Part shown: positions 1 to 11,493 of the stretch, piece by piece
Layout: each line of letters begins with the position of its first letter
Position numbering within the stretch: the first letter of the stretch is position 1
From: Petrosia ficiformis
Lineage: Eukaryota; Porifera; Demospongiae; Haplosclerida; Petrosiidae
Reading direction: 5' to 3'
NCBI GenBank assembly: GCA_947044365.1
Contig: OX345636.1
Coordinates: 8,018,001 to 8,082,000, forward strand
DNA length: 64,000 bases
Notes under the pieces: generated by a model
Told to the model about the DNA's origin: nothing
Seen by the model: the letters and a program-made list of their open reading frames with translations, nothing else
Databases searched by the model: none
Position numbers and translations under genes: made by a program

Positions 1-1490
1 AGCTTGTGTCTCTCTGGATTGAGATAATGAAGTCTATGCGAAATGTGTAAGTGTATCTTATTATATTAGCCACATTTTATCACATCAGTTTTACATTATA
101 GTTATGGAATTTGTGTGTGGCCGAAATATAACATGGTGGTGATATGACCGAGTCCACAAGATGATATGAAACATATTGGGTAAAATAGACTACATATGTA
201 CATTCCATAAGTGCTTATAACCTGCATGCCATTACTACATGTGTGATAACTTTATTATCATAGTTAAGATCTTTGTCAGCATACTGGAAGTTATAAATTA
301 TAAACTGATAAATACAGTTTGTATAACAATATTTGGAAGTTTTTAAGCACATGCTTGGTTTGTAGCACATATTTGCAAATAAGCACATACTGGTTACTGG
401 TATTTTAGCTGACATTTAAGCGCATGCATCATATTATTAATAATTAATTTACATTATAATTATTATTAATTAATTTTGTGGGAGTGACTGCATGTGCTGA
501 TCATCGTGTAGTGAAGTGTGAAGAGCGAATAGAATTGCTCAATGTCTACAGTCTTCTTTAGATGGATGCATAGTTAAAACAAAGACCAAGAACTACAGTC
601 ATGAGTTTAAGCTTGGTGTTGTGGGTTCTATGAAGAACATAATCTTTACCAAACGAATAAGAAATATTTTTTAAAATACGAAGGCGATACTGCATTGGAA
701 AAAGCATAAAGCAAAGATACACAAAAGTAATAAAGGAAGCAAACATGTTGTTCACAAGCACCAAGGACACTTTTCTAATATATAAACATCATGTGTACTA
801 ATGTGGGCGTGACTGAGAGTGTGGAAGTGTTGAAGCACATTAAACACATAGTAAAATTTTTACGCATATTTCTTATCGCTTTTGTCAATAAGCGCATACA
901 CTTAAAAACCTGCAAATACAGTAACAACATAGTAACACAATATAAATTGATATTTTAAATTTTTAATCTACATGTATTACATGTATTGATTTCATTTCTA
1001 TATGTTCTGTAATTCAACTGAATGTTATAATATATATATACATGTACTATACAAACACACTATACAAAATACACAAAACTTTTATTCAGTTTTCATGAAA
1101 ATTAGTGTTAGCCTAAGGTCTTAGTCTTAAATTGTGATTATTAAAGTGTGTACATACAATGTATTTTTAGTCAGTGACATGACCTGACTCTTGCATAGAT
1201 GAAGGGTTAGGGAAAGTACATATTGTATGTATGTACTAATAAAGTGTACTTATATCACTTTGGGTATGTCTGAAGCATATATAATTAGTGTGTGGTTCAG
1301 TAGTCTGTTAGTACACTAGTAAACACATTTCTACAATCTACAAAACTGTAATAGTATCTCATATATTAGGTATATCTTCACACAATCATTATATCAATAA
1401 TATATATTATCAGCAAATGTCATATACATGTATGTCACTTCCTATGATCAAACGTTTTGCAACAAGACAACTAATGTACAATGTACATGT
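1..1490. other. AT-rich non-coding flank
   Basis: I see no convincing exon here. The sequence is AT-rich with short palindromic ATTA runs. The short open frames have no recognisable domain and no splice context. Confidence 0.4.
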
Positions 1491-1493
1491 ACA

Positions 1494-1672
1494 TGCCAGC
1501 TGAGCTGCCTTGGTAGCTCAGTTGGTAGAGCATCTGTCTGGAGTACAGAGTGTCGTGGGTTCGAATCCCACCTGAGGCAACTCTCTTTTTTCATTTTTCC
1601 ATTGTCTCAGGTGTTTTTCTTTCTTTCTTTCTTTCTTTCTCTCTTTCTACATCTCCTATAACATCATGTATA
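1494..1672 (+). repeat. tRNA-derived SINE, copy 1 (intact head)
   Basis: The head at 1507-1579 folds as a 73-nt cloverleaf: a 7-bp acceptor stem, D arm, a 5-bp anticodon stem with a 7-nt loop reading CTGGAGT (anticodon GGA), a short variable loop and a T arm containing GGTTCGAATCC. It carries both RNA polymerase III internal promoter boxes (A box around TAGCTCAGTTGG, B box GGTTCGAATCC). It is followed by a short body, a CTTT microsatellite, and a tail ending in TCTACATCTC and ATAACATCATGTA. The same head-body-tail layout recurs at 4048, 4338 and 21885, so this is a SINE family and not a single-copy tRNA gene. A type-I tRNA with a GGA anticodon would not be a normal eukaryotic serine tRNA. Confidence 0.75.
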
Positions 1673-2661
1673 TGTACTTCCCTTGTACATAAAGATGAGG
1701 TCACACACCTGACTACATTGTGACTATATAGTAGAGCATAACCTCACAATTCCATAGTCATACCATATACAACATTGTATTTAATATCATTGTTATATCA
1801 TTAGTGTTATACAAGTACTACACTTAAATATTTTGTAGTTCATTCAACATAACTTGTTAATCATACTACATACAAGATATATTCCTTTAGGGGATGATGT
1901 AATATCCTCTTATACACACTTGTACTTTAATTTTGTGAAACCCTACTTATGTTAGATAGGTATCTTCAGGGTTTGCTTACTCCATTTTTACCTATTCTGG
2001 TTTTGCCTACTAGCTAAATAAGTTATTACATTAAGACCCATTGTCATAGCTCAGTGCCTCCAACTAGAAATTACTCTTAGTGTTTATAATCTTAAGTATT
2101 GTTATGAAACTTTACGTACGTGTATTTTCAAAAATAAAAACATGATGAATAACATATATATATACACTCAGTTATTCAGTACAACTGGTCCAGAACAACT
2201 GGTTGGTTTAGTTGAAATTTTAGTTTTTTTCTCTAGCAGGTACACTGACGTTAGTATCACTAACTGTAACACTACTAGCTATAGGCTTTACTAGATCTGA
2301 GCTGCTACTGAAAGACACTCCATGTTTTTAGTCAAAGCACTTGCACTTTCTGTACTTGTAGTGTAATGTTCTGTGATCCATATTATTATACGTATAATTT
2401 CATATAATTAGTGAAAAATCCATGTAATTGGAGGCACTGAATGCTAACCTGATTATCTACATGTATATTGTAGTTATAAAAAGAGAGTAATGTTATTAAT
2501 TTACTCCATTTTTTTTTACGATAGTATTATAATTAGTCTATAACAAATACAATGTAATTGTGTTTATGTATGAAGTGAAATATACTTTATAAAGCCCTAA
2601 TCATGTGAAATAATAAGTCATACAGTGATCTGTACAGGAATACATAACACAATCATATTAC
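1673..2661. other. intergenic, no gene seen
   Basis: AT-rich sequence downstream of the orphan MATH exon. I found no further exon with good support. A very short continuation of the MATH reading frame runs to 2618 before a stop. Confidence 0.35.
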
Positions 2662-3183
2662 CTGTTAGTAAAGTGATTTTCGGTATTTTAATACACAGAG
2701 TGTCCTCCTGTAGATATGCACAATTTTTCTTCGGATCATACTCAAGATCAGCAATACTTATGAACTGAGAATAACCCCATCCTTCTCCTCTTTCTCCTTT
2801 GATTACTTTTGATTGACATTCGATGTCAGCCCTATGATTGAGTGGTATAATCATCTCCTTGTGTTGATTATCTTCCCTCCAGTTCAGCATTTGAATAGAA
2901 ATTTCACCTTTGAATGGCCATTGTAGGTATTGATCGTGTTCTCCTTTCATCAGACACACAAACAAGGAAACATGTGTTCCTTTTCCTTTCCCATGTCCGT
3001 TTGCATCCACTCGTAACTGTAACTTGTATCCATCAGTACTGGTATAGAAAGGGGGACTATACCAGATCTCGTTAGATTTCTTGTGTGTTGAGAAATTCAT
3101 CATGTTGATTATTAATGGTGGAAGGGAATATGATGACTTTGTAATTATGGGAGGATACCAATCTGGTACTATACATGTAGGAC
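2662..3183 (-). CDS. MATH/TRAF-C domain exon (orphan or last MATH exon of the CARD gene)
   Basis: This 522-nt exon has an acceptor (CTACAG at 3184) and a donor (CAG|GTAATATG at 2661), phase 1 at both ends. It encodes a linker and then a TRAF-type MATH domain: an NFSTHK start, WYSPPFYT, GYKLQLRVDANG, KGTHVSLFVCLMKGE, LQWPFKGEISIQMLNW, a FISIADLEYDP-like segment, and an end at ITLLTG. MATH domains bind partner proteins and trimerise in TRAF proteins. The linker (a WYPP motif followed by PPLIIN) is closest to the one in the TRAF gene at 55.3 kb. It could be a third MATH exon of the CARD-MATH gene upstream, 8.3 kb away across repeats, or a remnant of a separate TRAF gene. No RING exon lies nearby. 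Confidence 0.75.
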
Positions 3184-4047
3184 CTGTAGATATAAAATGA
3201 AGATTATTCTCAACTGCAATTGCTTCAGTTGATTATATGACATTTCAATAATATTATATATATTAACAATTATTGTTTAATTATCAACACTATTCTGTAT
3301 TTTAACCTAGCTGCTGTTACTGATAGATTGTTATCTATGTAGGTGAATGACAATAATCCCATAGTATACTACATGCTATTTATAGTATAATTATGTACTA
3401 CATTGATTTGATTAGGAGGTGGTGTCTCTTTAATAACATGTACACAAAAATGTAATGTATATATGTGATTCGTTAATATGGAGGTATACATGTACATGTA
3501 CTTCAAGATTTATGCATAAGACTAGTACTTGTACATGTACTAAGTAAAGTATTAATATGGAGGTATACATGTACATGTACTTCAAGATTTAAGTATAAGA
3601 CTAGTACTTGTACATGTACTAAGTAAAGTATTAATATGGAGGTATACATATACATGTACTTCAAGATTTAAGTATAAGACTAGTACTTGTACATGTACTA
3701 AGTAAAGTATTAATATGGAGGTATACATATACATGTACTTCAAGATTTAAGTATAAGACTAGTACTTGTACATGTACTAAGTAAAGTATTAATATGGAAG
3801 TATACATGTATATGTACTTCAAGATTTAAGTATAAGACTAGTACTTGTACATGTACTAAGTAAAGTATTAATATGGAGGTATACATGTACATGTACTTCA
3901 AGATTTAAGTATAAGACTAGTACTTGTACATGTACCAAGTAAAGTATTAATATGGAGGTTTACATGTACATGTACTTCAAGATTTAAGTATAAGACTAGT
4001 ACTTGTACATGTACTAAGTAAAGTATTAATATGGAGGTATACATGTA

Positions 4048-4245
4048 CATGATGTTATCAGAGATGTAGAAAGAAAGAAAGAAAGACAGAAAGAAAGACA
4101 CCTGAGGCAATGGAAAAATTAAAAATGAGAGTTGCCTCAGGTGGGATTCGAACCCACGACACTCTGTACTCCAGACAGATGCTCTACCAACTGAGCTACC
4201 AAGGCAGCTCAGCTGGCAGGGTCCGAATCAAACATCTCATACGCC
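4048..4245 (-). repeat. tRNA-derived SINE, copy 2
   Basis: Minus-strand SINE inside the minisatellite. Its tRNA-like head is 4133-4205 with a complete acceptor stem, followed (minus strand) by the body and the CTTT/GAAA-type tail. The sequence upstream of the head (GCCAGCTGAG preceded by GATTCGGACC) is shared with the copy at 21.9 kb, so the family has extra 5' sequence. Confidence 0.75.
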
Positions 4246-4337
4246 AGTAAGTACAGGCTAACTTAATACTAGGCAGTAGGTGAAGGCCGGGGTAATGAAA
4301 CCGCCAAAGACACCAACACCAAACCTAAGCTTATATA

Positions 4338-4489
4338 CATGATGTTATCAGAGATGTAGAAAGAAAGAAAGAAAGAAAGAAAGACAGAAAGAAAGACACC
4401 TGAGGCAATGGAAAAATGAAAAATTAGAGTTGCCTCAGGTGGGATTCGAACCCACGACACTCTGTACTCCAGACAGATGCTCTACCAAC
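4338..4489 (-). repeat. tRNA-derived SINE, copy 3 (5' truncated)
   Basis: A second minus-strand copy. The head (4431-4489) is cut within the D arm, where it joins the minisatellite unit directly (ATGTACTTCAAG). It is nearly identical to copy 2, which suggests local duplication of a SINE together with the array. Confidence 0.7.
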
Positions 4490-5770
4490 ATGTACTTCAA
4501 GATTTAAGTGTAAGACTAGTACTTATGCATGTACTAAGTAAAGTATTAATATGGAGGTATACATGTACATGTACACGTACTTCAAGATTTAAGTGTAAGA
4601 CTAGTACTTGTGCATGTAGTATTAATATGGAGGTATACATGTACATGTACTTCAAGATTTAAGTACATGTACTTCAAGATTTAAGTGTAAGACTAGTACT
4701 TGTACATGTACTAAGTAAAGTGTACTTCAAGATTTAAGTATAAGACTAGTACTTGTACATGTACTAAGTAAAGTATTAATATGGAGGTATACATGTTCAT
4801 GTACATGTACTTCAAGATTTAAGTATAAGACTAGTACTTGTACGTGTACTAAGTAAAGTATTAATATGGATGTATACATGTACATGTACTTCAAGATTTA
4901 AGTATAAGACTAGTACTTGTACATGTACTAAGTAAAGTATTAATATGGAGGTATAGATGTACATGTACTTCAAGATTTAAGTATAAGACTAGTACTTGTA
5001 CATGTACCAAGTAAAGTATTAATATGGAGGTATACATGTACATGTACTTCAAGATTTAAGTATAAGACTAGTACTTGTACATGTACTAAGTAAAGTATTA
5101 ATATGGAGGTATACATGTTCATGTACATGTACTTCAAGATTTAAGTATAAGACTAGTACTTGTACGTGTACTAAGTAAAGTATTAATATGGATGTATACA
5201 TGTACATGTACTTCAAGATTTAAGTGTAAGATTAGTACTTGTGCATGTAGTATTAAAATGAGGTATACATGTACATGTACTTCAAGATTTAACTATAAGA
5301 CTAGTACTTGTACATGTACTAAGTAAAGTATTAATATGGAGGTATGCATGTACATGTACTACAAGATTTAAGTATAAGACTAGTACTTGTACATGTACTA
5401 AGTGAAGTATTAATATTATCATCTTGTTTATTGAAAGAGTGTTCATCATTCATTCAGTGAAGCAATAATTATTTTTATACTATTCATACTGAATACATAA
5501 TACATATAAAACATGTACATGAAGAAAAGGTAATCTTATGATTGCTTTGTGACCTGTCTAAAAGTCAGACTGCTGCTTTCTTAGATCTGAAACCCAACAG
5601 TCATTTATTTCTGTACTGTAGTTATACAACATTTTCGATTTTACATTTCAGCTGCTACAGCTGTTAGCCACAGTATTTATAAGCAGCTGTCTTTAGTCAT
5701 GAATCAGTCTATAGCTGACCACTTGTCTGTTTGCTACCATGAATATGTATCATCATAATACTAGATAATT

Positions 5771-6706
5771 AACCCTTAGAGGACTGACGCATCATCCTCT
5801 AGGGTCATATTTCATATATATGTGCACTGGCGTGTTTAAGGGGAAGCCTGGGGGGGCCCAGCCCCCCCCCCCCCCCCCCCCCTGTTGTCTAAATAACAAT
5901 TCTAATTAATGCCCCCATGCATCGTGGTTTGCAGAAATGAGCATATTTCGCCCCCATTACAAGATTAACTGAGTCTGATTTGGACTCTGACTCTGAGTCT
6001 GAGAGCATTGAATCAGTAGACCCACGAAGATCGTGAACAGTGAGATAGTGATAATGTACCATTATGTACGTAACGTACGTCGCAATGTCGACCACACCTC
6101 TAATGAATAAATAATAATTCAAAATTTTGCGGCGCACTTTGTGCACCATTCTTACACCAATACAGGTGCTAGCCCCCCCTGATATTCAGGTCTAGACACG
6201 CCACTGTATATGTGACTCTTGACCCCTAATGCAGTTTGGAGTGATTATGAAGCACTCCAAATGTTTGCAATTGGTGTCAGGGATAAGCCAATAAAAATGG
6301 CTAAAAAAAGTTGATTATTTTTGGCTGCCCTTTGGCCTAAATATAGACTACAATGGGAATTTTAAAGGGGGCATGCGCATGTGCAATTTCGAGATTCAGT
6401 AACCCTGCCCACACAATGTGGTGAGTAGCTGAGAAATTTCTCTTGTTGTAAAACCTGATATCGTGTGTGTAACTGGTGCCAATATGCAGTGGGGTTGTTT
6501 TATTTCAGCTACAGTCAAAAGAGGAGAACATTGCATTTGAATTAGTCCTACAAGCACTTGTGTCTTTCGAGTCCCGTTAAGCAAGTTGGTAAAAGTAGTA
6601 CTCCGTGTCAGAAAAGAGCCAAATTTAAAGTATAGAAAGTGAACAGTGGCCAAGATATCTGTAACAGAGATACAAGTGTTTGTTGGGAAGTATTTTGAAA
6701 AATAAG
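5771..6706 (-). repeat. dispersed repeat related to 30.1-30.6 kb, with a nested MITE
   Basis: The stretch begins AACCCTTAGAGGACTGA, the same as at 30078. Its other end, reverse-complemented, matches 30.09-30.24 kb (TGGCCACTGTTCACTTTC-like sequence). It encloses the hAT-type MITE at 5825-6206. The open frames within it (6396-6653) are repeat-derived. Confidence 0.6.
5825..6206. mobile_element. hAT-type MITE with 8-bp target duplication
   Basis: This 382-bp element has terminal inverted repeats CACTGGCGTGTTTAAG (left) and CAGTGGCGTGTCTAGACC (right, read inward). The 8-bp direct repeat TATATGTG flanks it at 5817-5824 and 6207-6214. An 8-bp duplication with CA[GC]TG-type ends is the hallmark of hAT elements. 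The interior contains a long C tract and no transposase, so it is non-autonomous. Confidence 0.85.
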
Positions 6707-7319
6707 ATCACAAGCAACAACATTTTGATTAATTATTGTATCTCACATGAGGAAGGAGTTTATAAATGTATGCTGTAGTACAAGATGTTACACAGTACTG
6801 TATAAATATACATGTACAAGGTATAAGAATTAACACTTAGTACTACTTGTAGCATTTCCTGATTGTGAATCCAAAGCTACTGATAATCAAAGTATATTAA
6901 CACTACAGCTGATATTATCCTTCATATGTGACCCAGTCTTAGAAAAAGGCCATTCTACCGCATTTCATGAAAATTTATTTATTGTTGATACGAAATTATA
7001 CATTACCTTGGCTACATCATGACGCTTGAAGCGAGCGGATACGACATTCCTGTCACGAGTTATTACAATTAAAATGCCACTGTCCTGGAAACCAATTATT
7101 TCAGAAAGAATGCTGTAATTGCAATTAAATCTGCTGGTAGATTAATTCCGTATACTTCCGTGTACGTGTGGATTGTTGCCATTTTGTTTTTGAAGTTCTT
7201 TCAGATATCTTATTTTCCTTCATAGAAGGTTAGTTATTTTTATTACTATTGTGATAATATAATATTATGGATGTATGTGGATGTGTGTAAAAAGTAAAAA
7301 GTAGCATTATCCGACGATA
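6707..7319. other. no gene seen
   Basis: AT-rich spacer. I see no exon, tandem array or clear terminal repeat. Confidence 0.3.
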
Positions 7320-8063
7320 TCAAACTCGTTGGTTACAGGTCCGACGATTATGACCTGGACGTCCACAGTTGGTGCATATTCGTGCTCGCTTGGCTGGATG
7401 ACTAGATTCTGTTTGTTCTTGAGTAGTGTGACTGTTATGAGAGGCTGTTGTTGATATTTGCCTTGATCCACCACGATTCGGAGATGACACGGGACTGACT
7501 ACTGGAGTGATATCAGGAGTTCGGTTTGACCTTGGGACTTCTGGCAGAGGGCAGGTTATATCTTTAAAACCTAATCCACAGAATGGCCGTATCTTATCAT
7601 AAAGATACCATTGCCTATCAGCTGACAGTCCTGATGGTTGAAGAACTGGGGGCAAATCTGTCGCAATGGGTTTCCACTGGTTCTTGAGCAGCTTAATGGT
7701 TTCACCAGGGCTATCACTGTACTCCTTACATATTACTTCACCAGGCTTTGAGGAAGAGAAAAGAAATTGGTGATACTTTTTTATACCTGAGAGTTTCTTA
7801 AATCTCTCAACAAAATAGGACAACCAATCATAGGTTGGGACAAACACCTCTCCAGCTTCATTACCCACCAATCTTGCTTTGTTGACACTAGCAGACTGTT
7901 CAACAACTTGAACGATATCATTCAAACACTGAACATGTGTTCGTCTGAACCTCTGTTTTAATAAACCGAAACAAGAATCCGGGGTAAACTTGGTGTGACC
8001 CACCAACATAAACGAGAGTGTAATACTTTCGTTAAGGCCTGTCATTACTCTCCATGCAAGGTA
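7320..8063 (-). pseudogene. DUF7869-type transposon protein, C-terminal fragment
   Basis: The open frame starts after a plausible acceptor (TTCTTCTTTAG at 8064) and runs to a stop at 7320. It contains WRVMTGLNE, GHTKFTPDSCFGLLKQRFRR, VPTYDWLSYF, a KKYHQFLFS motif and a C-terminal zinc knuckle CTNCGRPGHNRRTC. From memory, this combination belongs to a transposon-associated family (DUF7869-like) common in sponges and cnidarians. Only the C-terminal part is visible. I find no upstream exons, so it is probably a truncated mobile-element gene rather than a host gene. Confidence 0.6.
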
Positions 8064-9332
8064 CTAAAGAAGAAAAGATTTTGCATTGAAGGAAATGTAA
8101 GTTTAGATATGGATTATTAGTAATACCTGTATCATTATCATTATCATGTATTGTATGTGTATGAATTTACTGGCTCCAATCTCATTATATTAGATGAAGA
8201 AGAAATTGAAAAAGAGAAGTACTTCCAGATGTACGACTCACAAGAATCCATTATAGTAGTAGATTGAAAGATATTACTGTAAAGTTCAACATCATAATGA
8301 ATTGATCACTGTACATCATAGTCTGTCTATTTTTTGGGGGTTTTTTTTTTGCACAAATAATATAGCTCATAAAAGAAACATGTGGATATAGAAGTAATTA
8401 ATACACACCAATTACCAACAGTGATTTGATCAAGAAGTTGAAAACAGACATAGAATATAGAAATCCCAATTAGATAAGCATGCACATCTCCTCTATTGAG
8501 CTTTGTTGTGGAGGCTTTTATACTAACAACAATGTGGTTGGTCATGTTATTGTCATAGTATTTCTATATCAGTTGAATATAATAATTATTATTGCAACTA
8601 TCAAAATTTATTATTTGAAAGATGCAGCTGATATTCTTCAAAGTATTATAGAAGGCGTTCTCTACATGGGTTCTCAACCTGGCTCCAGTAGTCACATAGC
8701 AGAGGTGAATTTATTTAGCAGTGGTGTGCTGTGATTATTATCTGTAGAGTGATGGTTATATAGGCACATCGCGATTAGGTTCCAGTAGCTTGAATGATAT
8801 ATAGTACCCAGAAGTCCTGGATTTATTTACCAGTGATGATTGTCATTGTTCACAAAAGTGGAATGTCAATTTTGTGTCACTCTTGTGGTATAATTACATC
8901 CTGAACTAGTCATTTACTACAATTAAACAAATATTATATTATAGTAAACTGCACTCATTTCCAAGTTCAGATTTCACTCGTTGCGTTCCGTTAAAAAATT
9001 AATTAATTTTCGTGGGGTAATTCCCCAATACCAAATTAATTTCTGTGGTCAGAAAGAAAGGTCGACGTTTCAGACGCTCTGCTTTTGCGGGTATTTTCTA
9101 AGTCTGTAACGTCTTGTAAGGCCATTTTTCTACTCTCTGATGTTTGATAGACCTTTGGGAAACATGGAGACTGGTTGTATCACTTCAGTTGTCGATATGT
9201 AGAGTGATATTCAGCTACGAGGTAAGTAATCTTTGAAAAATTAATAGTATTGTTGTAATTCATTGTGTATTTGTTAATTTTAAACATTAAACCAAAGAAA
9301 TAAAGTAAATGTACAGTTTAGTAACTAGAGAG
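8064..9332. other. intergenic, no gene seen
   Basis: Low-complexity AT-rich sequence. The small open frames at 8327-8734 have no domain signal. Confidence 0.3.
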
Positions 9333-9653
9333 TCACTTATATATGATATGGGAGCTTATATAGACTATTGTGTGGTACTTTTCAAAGCAAGGGATAGGGC
9401 ATAAAGGGGGATGGTCTTGGCATGTTTTGCAATGGTAAAGGGTTCTCTTTCTCTTAGTAGATTTGCTGCAAAGTATACATTCATACTGCTCTTTTACTGT
9501 TCTTTTAGCAAGGAAATGTTTTCTTCAATCTAGTCTTTCAGGCTTATTCTCTAATGAAGAACGGGGTCTTCCTGCTAGAGGTTTACGAACAGATTGTTGG
9601 ATGTAGTCCCTCGTTAATTGGTCAACAAGAACTCCTTCATATGTTATGACCAT
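9333..9653 (-). pseudogene. piggyBac-type transposase C-terminus, with internal stop
   Basis: On the minus strand from ATG 9653 the frame reads a C-terminal piggyBac pattern: a VLVDQLTRDYIQQ-like segment, GRPRSSLENKPERL, then an in-frame TGA, then a Cys-rich end with CILCSKSTKRKRTLYHCKTC and LCPIPCFEKYHT. piggyBac transposases end in a cysteine-rich domain with spacing of this kind (KRKRT-x-Y-C ... PCFE-YHT). The internal stop splits the frame. It may be the missing end of the piggyBac remnant near 35 kb or an independent decayed copy. Confidence 0.6.
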
Positions 9654-9659
9654 TATGTA

Positions 9660-10560
9660 ATATTATTTGAATATAGTAATTGTTTATTGTTTTCTTTTTT
9701 AGTTTTATGTATAATTATGTACCTATATCATTCTCATTGTTACTAGTCTCTTCACCAGACCTCCAATCACCAATCATTTCCAATACAACAGAAGTTGAAA
9801 AAGCCATGGTATTCATTGCTTATATATATTTTGACACTTCAATGAGTTTCTACAATGTGGTTGCTCTGTATAAACATTGGTTTCCCCCTGTTACTATATA
9901 TAGGCGCATGGCACTGGTCAATAATACAATTTAATTAATGCAGTTTGATAACCACTCATATAATTGATCAAGTTAATTAATCATGATACTACAAACATTG
10001 ATCATTGCCAATGCCAACTAATCCACACCCCTATAATTACATCACTGTCAATAATCCGGCTTCTATATTAGGATAGACCATTGTTTTGTTATTAGCTACA
10101 TAAGCATGCAAATTACTATTTACCTTTCGTCATTATGTGATCATAAATACTATTTTTCTTTTGTCATTATGTGATCATAAATACTATTTTTCTTTGCTCA
10201 TTACAATTGACATGGCAGCATCTTTGCATATTATAATAAGTACAGGTATTATAATAATAATAATCATACAGTCACTGATTATTATTCTTATAGTAAATCA
10301 ACGACACTGCATGACTGTTAATTATTACAGTGAATTCACAGTAAATGCAGCTACAAAACTGGATTGAGACTGAATTCAGTAAATCACACAATGTTTTTAC
10401 AATAGCTCAGTTTTACATTTCATTCAAAATTGATTGTGGTCATCCCATGATTGCTTTCTATGAGGTTTAATCATTAAATTATGTATTAATTTTATTTGTG
10501 TTATTACAATATCAGTTACATATTTCAAAAATAACCAATACTGATACTAGAAATATTGTC
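9660..10560. other. intergenic, no gene seen
   Basis: AT-rich, with a short direct repeat of CATTATGTGATCATAAATAC near 10132-10190. The open frames here are low-complexity. Confidence 0.3.
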
Positions 10561-10562
10561 CA

Positions 10563-11073
10563 ACAAGTGTATATAGAGAAAAAAACATCCTTATGATTGC
10601 TTTACAAATTTAAGTGAAGACAAAAGTATCCCTATGACTGCTTTGCGGTGTCCAGCATTCAGTAATCATGGCTGACTTTATCATGCCTAAAACACAACAG
10701 CATACTATAGTTATTATTTCGATTATCTACTCTCCTTACCTTTTAAGGACCTTCTAGAACTTTAGAAATATATTTCAGGAAGAATAGCCAGCTATTAGTT
10801 CCAGCTTCTACATAAGCTAGTAAAGCTACAGCTTTTTTTCTGCTACTCTGTAGAGCTTCAGAGCTTAAGCGTGTGTTCTATTACGCGCCACGCCCATTAA
10901 TTGACCGAGCCCGCCCCCCCCCCCCCCCCCCCCCCCGGAATGACGTAACTTCCTTAACTACGTACGTATACAACGCATACTCGCGTAAGTGACAATATTA
11001 TATATAAACATTATATATAAACATACATCGAACCCGTGGGAAAGCAATCATAGAGATGGCCCTACGGGCCATA
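10563..11073 (+). mobile_element. MITE family M1, full-length copy
   Basis: The copy starts ACAAGTGTATATAGAG, then CATCCTTATGATTGCTTTAC, and ends GGGAAAGCAATCATAGAG with GGCCCTACGGGCC. The internal CCTATGATTGCTTT and the terminal AAAGCAATCATAGG are inverted copies of each other. A C tract replaces part of the middle. At least eight other full or partial copies occur in this window (21.7, 26.0, 31.1, 36.3, 37.5, 38.7, 49.4, 54.0-55.0 and 58.1 kb). Confidence 0.8.
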
Positions 11074-11493
11074 ATTACCAATCTTTTTATCAGTGAATCA
11101 CTAGTATAAATCATCATCATTTTTTTGTACATTTATGACAATAATTATTATGAGTATAATATCTATATGAACAAGGTAATTATAATGATTGAGATAAAGT
11201 ACTACTATGATCGCTTTGCAGTAGCTATCACTCATTGCTTATGGCACTAGTATCAGTAGCATTATTTTATGCACTAGGATGATTAACTTTTCATCTGCGG
11301 GCTGACTTACTGCAACTTCTTTAATAACATACACAAAGCAAGTGTCCTCAAAATTGATAATTAGTTATAGAGGATGAGAAATGTAAGTAACTCTTGCTTT
11401 AGTTGAGTTTTAATTTAATACTCAAATAATCAAGTAAGAAAAATGAGATGAGATGACATGAGTAATAATTTTTAATTTTTGTTAAAACAATAC

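Larger units (their letters stand above)
3473..5415. repeat. 79-bp minisatellite array, interrupted by SINEs
   Basis: The unit begins TAATATGGAGGTATACATG and contains ACATGTACATGT palindromes, TTCAAGATTTAAGTATAAG and ACTAGTACTTGTACATGTAC. Successive TAATATGG starts at 3474, 3553 and 3632 give a 79-bp period. The array is regular to about 4045, is broken by two SINE copies and unrelated DNA (4046-4490), then resumes with more rearranged units to 5415. Confidence 0.9.

Noticed and set aside
1507..1579. Functional tRNA gene
   Set aside because: Several copies share the same flanking body and tail, so it is a SINE head; the anticodon and variable loop do not fit a serine tRNA.
1428..1661. 77-residue open frame over the SINE
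   Set aside because: It only translates the tRNA-like head and the CTTT tail.
2618..2661. Short 3' intron and extra tail exon after the MATH exon
   Set aside because: An acceptor-like CCTGTACAG follows within about 32 nt, too short for a normal intron; I could not decide between this and a plain readthrough to the stop.
3473..5415. CRISPR-like array
   Set aside because: The units are contiguous 79-bp tandem repeats with no unique spacers; the same applies to the 55-, 76-, 77- and 149-bp arrays.
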